Assembly: GCF_018129065.1 (NCBI RefSeq)
Contig: NZ_JAAEDM010000043.1
Coordinates: forward strand, 1 to 40,691
Direction: 5' to 3'
From: Neoroseomonas soli
GTDB lineage: Bacteria; Pseudomonadota; Alphaproteobacteria; Acetobacterales; Acetobacteraceae
Length of the DNA: 40,691 nt
The notes beneath the pieces are model-generated. The model saw only the letters and a list, made by a program, of their open reading frames with translations. It was not told where the DNA came from and searched no databases. The position numbers and the translations under genes are program-made. Positions 24,535 to 32,279 of the stretch are shown piece by piece. Position 1 is the stretch's first letter. Each line of letters begins with the position of its first letter.

Positions 24535-25472
24535 ATCCGGCGCCCTCGATCATCTTCTTCACCGTCGCCTCGGGTGCAGGCTACGGGCTGCTCTTCTGGC
24601 TCGGACTGCTGCGGCCGCTGGGCCAGGTGCCGCAGGGCGCGGGCTTCGGCGCGGCCGCGTGCGGGCTGGCGCTGGTGCTCATCATGTTCGGGCTGCTGTC
24701 CTCCACCGCCCATCTCGGCCGGCCGGAGCGCGCCTGGCGGGCGCTGAGCCAGTGGCGGTCATCCTGGCTGTCGCGGGAAGGCGTCGCGGCGGTGGCCACC
24801 TTCGCGCCAGCCGGGCTGTTCTTCATCGCCATGATCGGCGGCGATGAAGGACTGGCGCGACCGATGGGGCTGCTCTCGGCGGCGGGCGCGGCGGTCACGG
24901 TCTATTGCACCGGCATGATCTACGCCTCGCTGAAGCCGATCCGGCAATGGCACCACCCGCTGGTGACGCCGGGCTATCTGCTCTTCGGCGCCTTCTCCGG
25001 CGCGGCGCTGCTGGCGATGCTCGCGGGTTTCTGGGGCCAGGCGGCGACGCCGGCTGCGATCGCGGCGGTGCTGGGCGCCCTCGCCTTCGCGCTGAAGCGC
25101 GCCTACTGGGCGAGCGTCGATGCCACGCCGCCGGTGGCCACGGCGGAAAGCGCCACCGGCCTCGGCTTCATCGGCAAGGTGCGGCCGCTCGACCCGCCGC
25201 ACACCGAAACGAATTACCTGCTCCGGGAGATGGCCTTCCGCATCGGCCGGGCCCACGCGAAGCGCCTGCGCGGCATCGCGAGCCTCGCCGGCTTCGCGGC
25301 GCCGACCGTGCTGCTGCTGCTGGCGCTGCTGGTCGGCGGGGTGCCGGGGGGCATCCTGGCACTCGCCGCCGCGGCCCTGGCCCTGGCCGGCCTGCTCGCC
25401 GAGCGATGGCTGATGTTCGCCGAAGCCACACATACGGTCGCCATCTATTACGGCATGCCCGAGCGCGGCTGA
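24531..25472 (+). CDS. soeC: NrfD/DmsC-family membrane anchor subunit, SoeC-type
   Basis: This 313-residue integral membrane protein has about eight hydrophobic segments (near residues 5-25, 38-60, 85-105, 110-132, 147-168, 172-190, 252-275 and 278-298), as in DmsC anchors that bind quinone and the ferredoxin subunit. The cytoplasmic loop HLGRPERAWRALSQWRSSWL is a strong match to the SoeC/DmsC pattern, and RQWHHPLVTPGYLLFGAFSG follows. The ATG overlaps the soeB stop as ATGA. The gene ends 71 bases before the second ABC binding protein, with a hairpin in the gap. Together with soeAB it completes a quinone-linked oxidoreductase. Confidence 0.85.
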   Translation: MNPAPSIIFFTVASGAGYGLLFWLGLLRPLGQVPQGAGFGAAACGLALVLIMFGLLSSTAHLGRPERAWRALSQWRSSWLSREGVAAVATFAPAGLFFIAMIGGDEGLARPMGLLSAAGAAVTVYCTGMIYASLKPIRQWHHPLVTPGYLLFGAFSGAALLAMLAGFWGQAATPAAIAAVLGALAFALKRAYWASVDATPPVATAESATGLGFIGKVRPLDPPHTETNYLLREMAFRIGRAHAKRLRGIASLAGFAAPTVLLLLALLVGGVPGGILALAAAALALAGLLAERWLMFAEATHTVAIYYGMPERG

Positions 25473-25501
25473 CCTCACGCCGCTTGCTTCCGACGCTGCC
25501 T

Positions 25502-25533
25502 TCCCCAAGGATCGAACGGAAACGATCCGGGGA
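25502..25533 (+). promoter_or_regulatory. Leader hairpin that overlaps the ribosome binding site of the second ABC binding protein
   Basis: TCCCC (25502-25506) pairs with GGGGA (25529-25533), and after an AA bulge GGATCG (25509-25514) pairs with CGATCC (25523-25528) around an 8-base loop. The right arm contains most of GGGGAGG, the ribosome binding site of the gene starting at 25544. The structure could mask translation initiation or end the soeABC transcript. No ligand-binding fold is recognisable. Confidence 0.4.
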
Positions 25534-25543
25534 GGCAAGTTCC

Positions 25544-27133
25544 ATGAAGCGCTCGGAATTCCTCGCGGCCGTGGCCGCGACCGCGACGACGGCGGCGCTG
25601 GGCCTGCCGCGCCCCGCCCGCGCCCAGGGTGACCCGGGCATGCTGCGCGCCGGCCTGAAGCTCAGCCCGACCTCGATGGACCCGCATTTCCGCCTGTCCG
25701 GCGAGCAGAACATCCTGCGGGCGGTCCATGCGCGGCTGGTCGGCATGTCATCCGACGGCAAGCCTGAACCCGGCATCGCGGAATCCTGGCGCCCCGTGAA
25801 CGACGGCAAGGCCTGGGAATTCAGGATCCGCGCCGATGCGAAGTTCAGCGACGGCAGCCCGGTCACGGCGGAGGACGTCGCCTATTCCATCGCCCGCGTG
25901 CCCACCATCGAGGGCTCGGCCGGCGCCTACCAGATCTTCGTCCGTGCCATTGCGCGGACGGAGGTGAAGGATGCCCGCACCATCCTGCTGCATACCGCGA
26001 GCCCCTACCCCTTCATGGCCGAGGACATGACCGAGGTGGCGATCATCGCGAAATCCCTCGGCCCCGGCCTCCGTACGGCGGATTTCAACAGCCAGGCGGT
26101 GAAGGTGTTCTCGGGCCCGTACATGCTCGCGGACTATCGCTTCGGCGAGTTCGTCGCCATGCAGCGCAACCCGCACTGGTCCGGGCCGCGACCGACCTTC
26201 GACAGCGCCCACTTCAAGGTCATCGCCGCCGACGCCAGTCGCATGGCGGCGCTCATCGCTGGCGACGTCCAGGCGGTGGACGAGGTCTCGGTGCCGGACA
26301 TCCCCCGGCTGCGGCGCGACCCCAACGTCAACGTCACGCAGATTGCCGGCATGCGCGTGATGTACATCTCGATGGACATGGACCGGGACGCCTCGCCGCA
26401 TATCCGCGACGCCAACGGCCAGCCGATGACACGCAACCCGCTGAAGGATGCGCGGGTGCGCCAGGCGCTGTCCTACGCCATCAACCGCCAGGCGATCGTG
26501 GACCGGGTTATGGAAGGCGCGGCCACCGTCGCGTCGAACCTGTTGCCGGACGGCACGCCGGGCACGTCCTCCGCGCTGCGTGTCACGCCCTACGACCCGG
26601 AGCGCGCACGGCACCTGCTCGCCGAGGCCGGTTATCCCAACGGCTTCCAGATCACGCTGCACGCCACCAACGACCGCTATCCGAACGACGAGAAGGTGGC
26701 GCAGGCGATCGCGCAGTTCTGGACGCGCATCGGCGTGCGGACGGAGGTCGCGACCCTGCCCAACGCCGCCTTCTTCCCTGCCGCGGCGCGCCAGCAGTTC
26801 AGCGTCTTCGCGGCGCAGTACGGCGCGGACAACGTCTCCTACGCCTATCGCGCGCTGGTCCACACCTATGACCGCGAGCGCGGCCTCGGCACTGCCAACC
26901 GCACGCGGCATTCGAGCCCGCGCGGCGATGCCCTGGTGGCCGAGGCGTTGACGGAGATGGACGAGACGAAGCGGAACGCTCTGCTCGCGCGCGCGGCGGA
27001 CATCGCCATCGGGGAGGAGGCGATCATCCACATGATCTACCACCCCGCCTATGTGTACGCGGCGCGGAAGCCCCTGTCGGTGACGCCCTACTACAACGGG
27101 GCCTTCCTGCCGCAGGCGGTGACGCGCGGCTGA
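25544..27133 (+). CDS. ABC transporter substrate-binding protein, peptide/nickel/opine family, second copy
   Basis: This 529-residue family-5 binding protein begins with MKRSEFLAAVAATATTAALG and a cleavage region ending PARAQ near residue 28; the KRSEFL start resembles a lysine-arginine variant of the Tat signal. The core motifs are LSPTSMDPHFRLSGE, AESWRPVNDGKAWEF, AKFSDGSPVTAEDVAYSI, SGPYMLADYRFGEF, DARVRQALSYAINRQAIVDR and HLLAEAGYPNGF. GGGGAGG is eight bases before the ATG. It is a paralogue of the binding protein at 19290-20849 and, like it, has no permease or ATPase genes beside it. The two flank soeABC. The ligand is unknown. Confidence 0.93.
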   Translation: MKRSEFLAAVAATATTAALGLPRPARAQGDPGMLRAGLKLSPTSMDPHFRLSGEQNILRAVHARLVGMSSDGKPEPGIAESWRPVNDGKAWEFRIRADAKFSDGSPVTAEDVAYSIARVPTIEGSAGAYQIFVRAIARTEVKDARTILLHTASPYPFMAEDMTEVAIIAKSLGPGLRTADFNSQAVKVFSGPYMLADYRFGEFVAMQRNPHWSGPRPTFDSAHFKVIAADASRMAALIAGDVQAVDEVSVPDIPRLRRDPNVNVTQIAGMRVMYISMDMDRDASPHIRDANGQPMTRNPLKDARVRQALSYAINRQAIVDRVMEGAATVASNLLPDGTPGTSSALRVTPYDPERARHLLAEAGYPNGFQITLHATNDRYPNDEKVAQAIAQFWTRIGVRTEVATLPNAAFFPAAARQQFSVFAAQYGADNVSYAYRALVHTYDRERGLGTANRTRHSSPRGDALVAEALTEMDETKRNALLARAADIAIGEEAIIHMIYHPAYVYAARKPLSVTPYYNGAFLPQAVTRG

Positions 27134-27151
27134 TCCGCGCGCCGGCTCGTA

Positions 27152-27198
27152 CGGGCGGCAGCTATCGCTGAACCGTGGTCGAAGGTCGCTGCCGCCCG
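27152..27198 (+). terminator. Long-stem inverted repeat after the second binding protein gene
   Basis: CGGGCGGCAGC (27152-27162) is perfectly complementary to GCTGCCGCCCG (27188-27198), an 11-base-pair stem with a 25-base loop. A pyrimidine stretch with TTTGTCTT follows at 27206-27213. It lies 18 bases after the binding protein stop and before the convergent LysR gene, so a terminator is the simplest reading. The rest of this 139-base gap shows nothing else. Confidence 0.5.
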
Positions 27199-27272
27199 CA
27201 CCCCCTTTGTCTTGCACGCGGCCGCCCCACCGGCCCCGACTTCGGATACGCCGGGCAGCGATGCCGGACGCA

Positions 27273-28160
27273 TCATTCCGCCGCGCGCGCCGCCACGAAG
27301 TCGACGAAGGCCCGGATGCGCGGCATGCGGTGCCGTCCAGGCGCGGTGATGGCCCAGACGGGCACGTCTTCCGACGCGTGCTCGGCCCCCAGCAGCGCGA
27401 CGAGCCGCCCATCGTCGATCGCGTCGCGCACCATGAACTCGCTCACCCGGATGATGCCGAGGCCGGCGAGCGCCATGTCGCGCAGCGCCTCGGCGCTGTC
27501 CGAGGTGACTGGCCCGCGCACGTTCAGCGCGGCGATGCGATCTCCGTCGCGGAAGGGCCAGACGGTCATGCGCGCCAGCCCGTGCAGCACGATGCAGTCA
27601 TGTGTGAGCAGATCGGCCGGACGCAGCGGCGTGCCGCGCCGCGCCAGGTAGTCGGGCGCCGCGCAGATCACCCGTCGCCCGTTCGCGATCCTGCGCGCCA
27701 ACAGGGACGAGTCCTCGAGCACGCCCGTGCGCAGCACCACGTCCACGCCCTCGGCCACCAGGTCCACGGGCCGGTCGATGATGGTCAGGTCCAAGGTGAT
27801 GTCCGGATACTCCGCGAAGAAGGCCGGAAGCAGCGGGATCAGCCGATGCCGTGCATAGGCCGTGCTGGTGTTCACGCGCAGATGGCCGCGCGGCCTTCCG
27901 CGCCCGGCAGTCACCTCCGTCTCCGCCGCCTCGATGAGGGCGAGGATATCGCGGGCGCGGGCGGCGTAGGTTTCGCCCTCGGGCGTCAGCGCGACGCGCC
28001 GCGTCGTGCGGGTCAGGAGGCGCACGCCAAGACGCGCCTCCAGCCGTTGCACGAGCTTCGACAGGGCCGAGGGCGTCAGCGGCGAGCCGCGGGCCGCCGC
28101 GGAGAAACCTCCACGCTCGACGATGCGCAGGAAGGCCGCCATCTCGTCCGACTGGCCCAT
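27273..28160 (-). CDS. LysR-family transcriptional regulator
   Basis: This 295-residue regulator has the N-terminal winged helix-turn-helix of LysR proteins (MAAFLRIVERGGFSAAARG, then LTPSALSKLVQRLEARLGVR, LLTRTTRRVALTPEG). A co-inducer domain typical of the group with RPVDLVAEGVDVVLRTG follows. ATG at 28160 is chosen because TTGGAG lies about seven bases upstream; a TTG four codons earlier and an ATG six codons later are alternatives. It is divergent from the tautomerase gene across 92 bases, the usual arrangement of a LysR regulator with its target. The inducer is not known. Confidence 0.93.
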   Translation of the reverse strand: MGQSDEMAAFLRIVERGGFSAAARGSPLTPSALSKLVQRLEARLGVRLLTRTTRRVALTPEGETYAARARDILALIEAAETEVTAGRGRPRGHLRVNTSTAYARHRLIPLLPAFFAEYPDITLDLTIIDRPVDLVAEGVDVVLRTGVLEDSSLLARRIANGRRVICAAPDYLARRGTPLRPADLLTHDCIVLHGLARMTVWPFRDGDRIAALNVRGPVTSDSAEALRDMALAGLGIIRVSEFMVRDAIDDGRLVALLGAEHASEDVPVWAITAPGRHRMPRIRAFVDFVAARAAE

Positions 28161-28252
28161 TTCGGACTCCAATTCAGCAATCTTTTGTCAACGCAGCAGA
28201 TTATCGCCTGAACCTCGATGCGCGAGAAGAATGGGGAAAGGAGGGCCTCCCC
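28161..28252. promoter_or_regulatory. Divergent promoter region between the LysR gene and the tautomerase gene
   Basis: This 92-base gap is clearly AT-richer than its surroundings. It holds AATCT (28179-28183) and AGATT (28198-28202) as an inverted repeat with a 14-base spacer, a possible LysR operator. A TTGACA hexamer on the minus strand (28186-28191) could be a -35 box for the LysR gene, though no good -10 follows at 17 bases. AAGGAGG just before 28253 is the tautomerase ribosome site. Operator assignment is inference. Confidence 0.35.
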
Positions 28253-28648
28253 ATGCCCCTGGTTCGCATCCATATCCCGCAAGGCTGGCCCGAGGCGCGC
28301 ATCGCCGCCTTCGGAGACGCCATCCACGACGCCCTCATCGAGACGGTGGACGTGCCGCCCGAAGACCGCTTCCAGGTCATCGCCGAGCACGCGCCGCACC
28401 GGCTGATCATGGATCCCGCCTATTTCGGCGTGGATCGGGGGCCGGGCGCCTCGGTGGTGCACATCACCTTCCGTCGCGGCCGCAGCGACGAGAAGAAGCG
28501 CGCGCTCTACGACGCCATCGCCCGGCGCGCCAAGGCCGCCGGCATCCGCGCGCAGGACGTCATGGTCGTACTGCAGGAGAATGCGGCGATCGACTGGTCC
28601 TTCGGGGCCGGCGTCGCGCAGATGTCTCCCGCGGAGGTGGTGGCATGA
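28253..28648 (+). CDS. Tautomerase-family protein (Tautomerase_2 type)
   Basis: This 131-residue protein starts MPLVRIHIPQGWPEARIAAF, so proline becomes the N-terminal catalytic residue after methionine removal, as in 4-oxalocrotonate tautomerases. It is twice the length of the single-domain enzymes and matches the Tautomerase_2 pattern, with EDRFQVIAEHAPHRLIMDP, VVHITFRRGRSDEKKRALYD, DVMVVLQENAAIDWSFGAG. Such enzymes act on keto-enol or unsaturated acids. AAGGAGG eight bases before the ATG is a near-perfect ribosome site. The gene is divergent from a LysR regulator and its stop overlaps the DUF1127 gene (ATGA). The substrate is unknown. Confidence 0.92.
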   Translation: MPLVRIHIPQGWPEARIAAFGDAIHDALIETVDVPPEDRFQVIAEHAPHRLIMDPAYFGVDRGPGASVVHITFRRGRSDEKKRALYDAIARRAKAAGIRAQDVMVVLQENAAIDWSFGAGVAQMSPAEVVA

Positions 28649-28842
28649 GCGCGCATGTCGCTGGCCATGCGCTGCGGGCGGCCGCCCGGCCCGACCTGTG
28701 GCGCAACATCGCGGATCGGTGGCTCAACCGGATCCGAGACCGCGCCGCCATGGCTACGATGACGGAGCGGGATATGCGCGATGCGGGGCTCAATCGTTAT
28801 GACGTCGCGCGCGAGTGCAGCAAGCCGTTCTGGCGCGAATGA
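28645..28842 (+). CDS. DUF1127 small basic protein
   Basis: This 65-residue peptide ends with the DUF1127 motif: RWLNRIRDRAAMATMTERDM, then RDAGLNRYDVAREC and KPFWRE. The family is common and small in alphaproteobacteria, and some members bind RNA or affect RNA turnover and phosphate or stress responses. The ATG overlaps the tautomerase stop by four bases, so the two are translated together; this is an unusual partner. A function in this setting cannot be inferred. Confidence 0.85.
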   Translation: MSAHVAGHALRAAARPDLWRNIADRWLNRIRDRAAMATMTERDMRDAGLNRYDVARECSKPFWRE

Positions 28843-28927
28843 CCCGGCCAGCGCGACGGCGGCCACGGACCGGCGTCGCGCGTGGCTTCGATGATGACAG
28901 GTCTTGCGGGAATGCCCTGAGGCGAAA

Positions 28928-29004
28928 TGGTCGGAGCGGCGGGATTCGAACCCACGACCCCCAGTCCCCCAGACTGATGCGCTACCAGGCTGCGCTACGC
29001 TCCG
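28928..29004 (-). tRNA. tRNA-Pro (anticodon GGG)
   Basis: The minus strand reads CGGAGCG as the 5' acceptor arm, pairing with CGCTCCG at the other end, then discriminator A and an encoded CCA, 77 bases in all. The D-arm (GCGC AGCCTGGTA GCGC) and T-arm (GTGGG TTCGAAT CCCGC) pair fully. The anticodon loop is CTGGGGG, giving anticodon GGG. It lies 50 bases after the MerR gene on the same strand, a common place in alphaproteobacteria. Confidence 0.97.
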
Positions 29005-29054
29005 ACCGGACGCGCCGTGTAGCACCGGCCGCGACGGGTTTCCACCCCCCGCGA

Positions 29055-29480
29055 TCAGCGCGCGAGCGCGTGCAGTTCGCGTGCGATCGCCTCGAGCTCC
29101 GCCAGCGCCTCGCGCAGCGCGGCGGTCTCCTGCTCCTCCGCGGCCGGCGGCGGATCGCCGAGCGGCAATTCGCCGGTCACGGTGGCCTGCGGCCCTTCGT
29201 CGGTGCCGTCGCGCAGCAGCCGCTGCACGCCCTTGATCGTGTAGCCCTGCGTGTAGAGCAGGTCGGAAATGCGCCGCAGCAGCGCAATGTCCTCCGGGCG
29301 GTAGTATCGCCGCCCGCCGCCGCGCTTGAGCGGCTTGAGCTGCGGGAACTTCGTTTCCCAGAATCGCAGCACGTGCTGCGGGATGTGCAGGTCGTCCGCG
29401 ACTTCGCTGATGGTGCGGAAGGCCGTCGGCGCCTTGCGCGGCTTCGCGCGGCCTTCGTCGGGCGGAAGGTCCTCGCTCAT
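29055..29480 (-). CDS. MerR-family transcriptional regulator
   Basis: This 141-residue protein carries a MerR-type winged helix near its start: [20 protein letters not shown], then [20 protein letters not shown] and [20 protein letters not shown]. The C-terminal part is a glutamate/alanine-rich helix likely to mediate dimerisation, with no metal-binding cysteines. ATG at 29480 overlaps the ihfA stop as ATGA, so the two are coupled. A MerR gene directly after ihfA is a standing arrangement in alphaproteobacteria and its target is not known. The proline tRNA follows downstream. Confidence 0.93.
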   Translation of the reverse strand: MSEDLPPDEGRAKPRKAPTAFRTISEVADDLHIPQHVLRFWETKFPQLKPLKRGGGRRYYRPEDIALLRRISDLLYTQGYTIKGVQRLLRDGTDEGPQATVTGELPLGDPPPAAEEQETAALREALAELEAIARELHALAR

Positions 29481-29782
29481 GCCTCGTCCTCGGCCGGCTC
29501 GTTGTTGATGCGGGCCTTGAGCACCTGCGATGGACGGAAGGAGAGCACCTTGCGCGGCAGGATCGGCACCTCGACGCCGGTCTTGGGGTTGCGCCCGACG
29601 CGCTGCCCCTTCTGGCGTACAAGGAACGTGCCGAAGGCCGAGATCTTCACGGGATCCCCGGCCTCGAGCGCGGCGGAGATGCGCTCCAGGACAGTCTCCA
29701 GCAGCGCCGCGCTCTCGTTCCGCGACAGGCCGACATTGGCGTAGACCGCTTCGGCCAACTGCGCGCGCGTCACCGTGTTCAT
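29477..29782 (-). CDS. ihfA: Integration host factor subunit alpha
   Basis: This 101-residue HU/IHF-fold protein bends DNA as a heterodimer with IhfB and shapes promoters, replication origins and recombination sites. The family signature is visible in [20 protein letters not shown] followed by [13 protein letters not shown] and [16 protein letters not shown]. The N-terminus [20 protein letters not shown] fits IhfA; a longer reading upstream has no support. The ATG at 29782 lacks a strong ribosome site. It precedes merR (4-base overlap) and follows fabH across 115 bases, in the order usual for this group. Confidence 0.95.
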   Translation of the reverse strand: MNTVTRAQLAEAVYANVGLSRNESAALLETVLERISAALEAGDPVKISAFGTFLVRQKGQRVGRNPKTGVEVPILPRKVLSFRPSQVLKARINNEPAEDEA

Positions 29783-29897
29783 GCCGTGGATGATCCCGCA
29801 ACCCTTTGATACAGGGAGAAAACCGGGAAGCGGAGCGGCCGTCAACCGAATTGCGGGGCGGCAGCGCGCGGGGCTCGGGTCCGCGCGCCGAGGGGCG

Positions 29898-30878
29898 TCA
29901 GAACCGCGCGAGCGCCGCGCCCCAGGTCAGGCCGCCGCCGATCGCTTCCATCACCACCAGGTCGCCGGCGCCGATGCGCCCGTCGCGGTGCGCCTCGGCC
30001 AGGGCCAGGGGAATGGAGGCGGCCGAGGTATTGGCGTGCCGGTCCACGGTCACCACCACGCGATCCTCGGGCAGGTGCAGCTTCTTGCCCATGGCGTTGA
30101 TAATGCGCAGGTTTGCCTGGTGCGGCACCAGCCAGCGCACATCCTCGTGGCCGAGGCCGTTGGCCGACAGCGCCTCGTCCACCACCGCGGCCAGCTTGGT
30201 CACGGCGTGGCGGAAGACCTCCTTGCCCGCCATGCGCAGCAGCCCGGGCCCGCCGGTGGAACCGGCGCCGCCCTCGATGTGCAGGATGTCGCCGAAGCGC
30301 CCGTCCGAGTGCATGTGGCAGGACAGCAGCCCGCGATCGGCCGTCGTGCCCGCGCCTTCCTCGGCCCGCAGCAGCACCGCGCCGGCACCATCCCCGAACA
30401 GCACGCAGGTGCCGCGGTCGGCCCAGTCGAGGATGCGCGAATAGACCTCGGTGCCGATCACCAGCACGCAGCGCGCCTGGCCGGTGCGGATCAGGGAATC
30501 CGCGACCGCCAGCCCGTAGATGAAGCCCGTGCAGGCGGCGGCGATGTCGAAGGCAAAGCCCTTCGTGACGCCGAGCTTCGCCTGGATGCGCACCGCAGTC
30601 GCCGGGAAGGCGGAATCGGGTGTCGAGGTCGCGACCAGGATCGCATCGACCTCAGCCGGCTCGACGCCGGCGCGCGACAGCGCCTCGCGCGCCGCGGCCG
30701 CGCCCATGTCGGAGGCCGTCTCCCCCGACGCCGCCACGTGGCGGTAGCGGATCCCGGTGCGTTCGCGGATCCACGCGTCCGAGGTCTCGAGGCCGTGCAG
30801 CGCGGCGAGTTCATCGTTGGACAGGCGCAGCTCGGGCAGGTAGCCACCGCAGCCGTCGATCGTCACTCGCAGGACCAT
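29898..30878 (-). CDS. fabH: Beta-ketoacyl-ACP synthase III
   Basis: This 326-residue enzyme condenses acetyl-CoA with malonyl-ACP to begin fatty acid synthesis. The catalytic triad is C116 ([12 protein letters not shown]), H253 ([11 protein letters not shown]) and N283 ([14 protein letters not shown]). Length and motif order match the family. The ATG at 30878 lies eight bases after the plsX stop, so plsX and fabH are cotranscribed, as they are in many bacteria. The [16 protein letters not shown] start is typical. No unusual feature. Confidence 0.97.
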   Translation of the reverse strand: MVLRVTIDGCGGYLPELRLSNDELAALHGLETSDAWIRERTGIRYRHVAASGETASDMGAAAAREALSRAGVEPAEVDAILVATSTPDSAFPATAVRIQAKLGVTKGFAFDIAAACTGFIYGLAVADSLIRTGQARCVLVIGTEVYSRILDWADRGTCVLFGDGAGAVLLRAEEGAGTTADRGLLSCHMHSDGRFGDILHIEGGAGSTGGPGLLRMAGKEVFRHAVTKLAAVVDEALSANGLGHEDVRWLVPHQANLRIINAMGKKLHLPEDRVVVTVDRHANTSAASIPLALAEAHRDGRIGAGDLVVMEAIGGGLTWGAALARF

Positions 30879-30886
30879 GGGCACTC

Positions 30887-31939
30887 TCAGCGGGATGCGG
30901 GCGCGAATCGCGGCCCGGCGGCGGACAGGCGGGAAAGCCCGTCCCGGATGCGTTCGTTGAAGCCGTGCGTCACCATGTCCATGGCGACATCGACGGCATG
31001 GGCGAAGCCGAAGGCGTCGGTACCGCCATGCGACTTCACGACGACGCCGTTCAGACCGATCAGGATCGCACCGTTGTAGCGGCGCGGATCCATCCACTCG
31101 CGCAGCCGGTCGAGCGCCGGGCGCGCCAGGAGGTAGCCGAGCCGCGCCGGCACGCTGCTGGTGAAGACCTGGCGCAACAGGTCGCGCATGAGCTTGAGCG
31201 CACCCTCGCCGGTCTTGAGCGCGACATTGCCGGTGAAGCCGTCCGTCACGATCACGTCTGTCGTGCCGGCGGTGATGTCGTGGCCTTCGACGAATCCGCG
31301 GAACTGCGCGCCGATATGCGAATCGCGCAGCACCTCGGCGGCGTTGCGCACGCGGTCGTCGCCCTTCAGCTCCTCGGAGCCGACATTGAGCAGGCCGATG
31401 GTGGGGTTGGTCAGGCCGAGCACGGCGCGCGCGAAGGCATCGCCCATCACCGCGAACTCGACCAGGTTGCGCGCGTCGCACTGCACATTGGCGCCGAGGT
31501 CGAGCAGCACCACGTCGCCGCGCGCCGAGGGCCCGATCGCGGCGAGCGCCGGGCGGTCGATCTCGGGCAGCGTCTTGATGACGATCTTGGCCAGCGCCAT
31601 CAGCGCGCCGGTATTGCCGGCGGAGACGACGCCAGCCGCCTCCCCCGCCGCCACCGAGTCGATCGCAACGCGCATGGAGGACCCACGCACGCGCAGCGCC
31701 GCAGTCGGCTTCAGGTCGCCCGAGATGCGTTCCGGCGCATGGCGCAGGCTGCACGCGCGCGCCGCGCGCTTGCGCCGCGCCAAGCCGCCCGCGACCAACG
31801 CCTCGTCGCCGACGAGCAGGAAGCGGGCCTGCGGATGCCGCTCGGCCGCCAATTCCAACCCGTCGAGCACGACGTCAGGCGCCGAATCTCCGCCCATGGC
31901 GTCTATCGCCAATGCGAAGGGCGGGGCGTCCTGGGCCAC
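30887..31939 (-). CDS. plsX: Phosphate acyltransferase PlsX
   Basis: This 350-residue enzyme makes acyl-phosphate from acyl-ACP for glycerophospholipid synthesis. Family motifs are ALAIDAMGGDSAPDVVL near the start, AGVVSAGNTGALMALAK, and DVVLLDLGANVQCDARNLV, IGLLNVGSEELKGDD and IVTDGFTGNVALKTGEG in order. The start is a GTG at 31939, giving MAQDAPPFALAIDAMGGD; no better ATG lies before the first motif. It follows rpmF by 37 bases and precedes fabH by 8, the standard rpmF-plsX-fabH order. Confidence 0.97.
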   Translation of the reverse strand: MAQDAPPFALAIDAMGGDSAPDVVLDGLELAAERHPQARFLLVGDEALVAGGLARRKRAARACSLRHAPERISGDLKPTAALRVRGSSMRVAIDSVAAGEAAGVVSAGNTGALMALAKIVIKTLPEIDRPALAAIGPSARGDVVLLDLGANVQCDARNLVEFAVMGDAFARAVLGLTNPTIGLLNVGSEELKGDDRVRNAAEVLRDSHIGAQFRGFVEGHDITAGTTDVIVTDGFTGNVALKTGEGALKLMRDLLRQVFTSSVPARLGYLLARPALDRLREWMDPRRYNGAILIGLNGVVVKSHGGTDAFGFAHAVDVAMDMVTHGFNERIRDGLSRLSAAGPRFAPASR

Positions 31940-31976
31940 CTCAGCGAATCCCGCGCGCGCGCGTCAGCACGGCGCG

Positions 31977-32177
31977 TCAGCCGCGGATGGTCTGGCCCAC
32001 GCGCTCCGCCGCCACCACCTCACGGCCGTCGTAGTGGCCGCAGTGGGAGCAGACATGATGCGGGCGCTTCAGCTCACCGCAGTTCGAGCACTCCTGGTAG
32101 GACGGAGCGCTGAGCGCCTCATGGCTGCGACGCATGCCGCGGCGGGAAGGCGAAGTCTTCTTCTTCGGAACGGCCAT
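31977..32177 (-). CDS. rpmF: 50S ribosomal protein L32
   Basis: This 66-residue ribosomal protein begins [20 protein letters not shown], a clear L32 pattern. It keeps four cysteines C30, C33, C43 and C46 (CSNC and CSHC), so it is the zinc-binding form and not the cysteine-free paralogue that some bacteria use under zinc limitation. AGAGG lies upstream of the ATG at 32177. The 102-base gap to yceD holds GC-rich sequence and an AT-rich stretch close to rpmF (32190-32205) that may carry a promoter. Confidence 0.98.
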   Translation of the reverse strand: MAVPKKKTSPSRRGMRRSHEALSAPSYQECSNCGELKRPHHVCSHCGHYDGREVVAAERVGQTIRG

Positions 32178-32279
32178 GGCGCCGAGCCTCTTTCATCAAA
32201 TAGTCAAGCAGGGAAGCGGGAGGGCCGGGGCTTAGCACCGCCCCCCGCCGGGCGCAAGCGCGCGCCGCCGCGGCATGCC

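Noticed and set aside
19290..27133. A full ABC importer around the binding proteins
   Set aside because: No permease or ATPase (Walker A) sequence is present in the window on either strand.
25748..27412. Minus-strand frame of 554 residues opposite the second binding protein
   Set aside because: Shadow frame; no motif and it runs across the terminator-like repeat and into the LysR 3' end.
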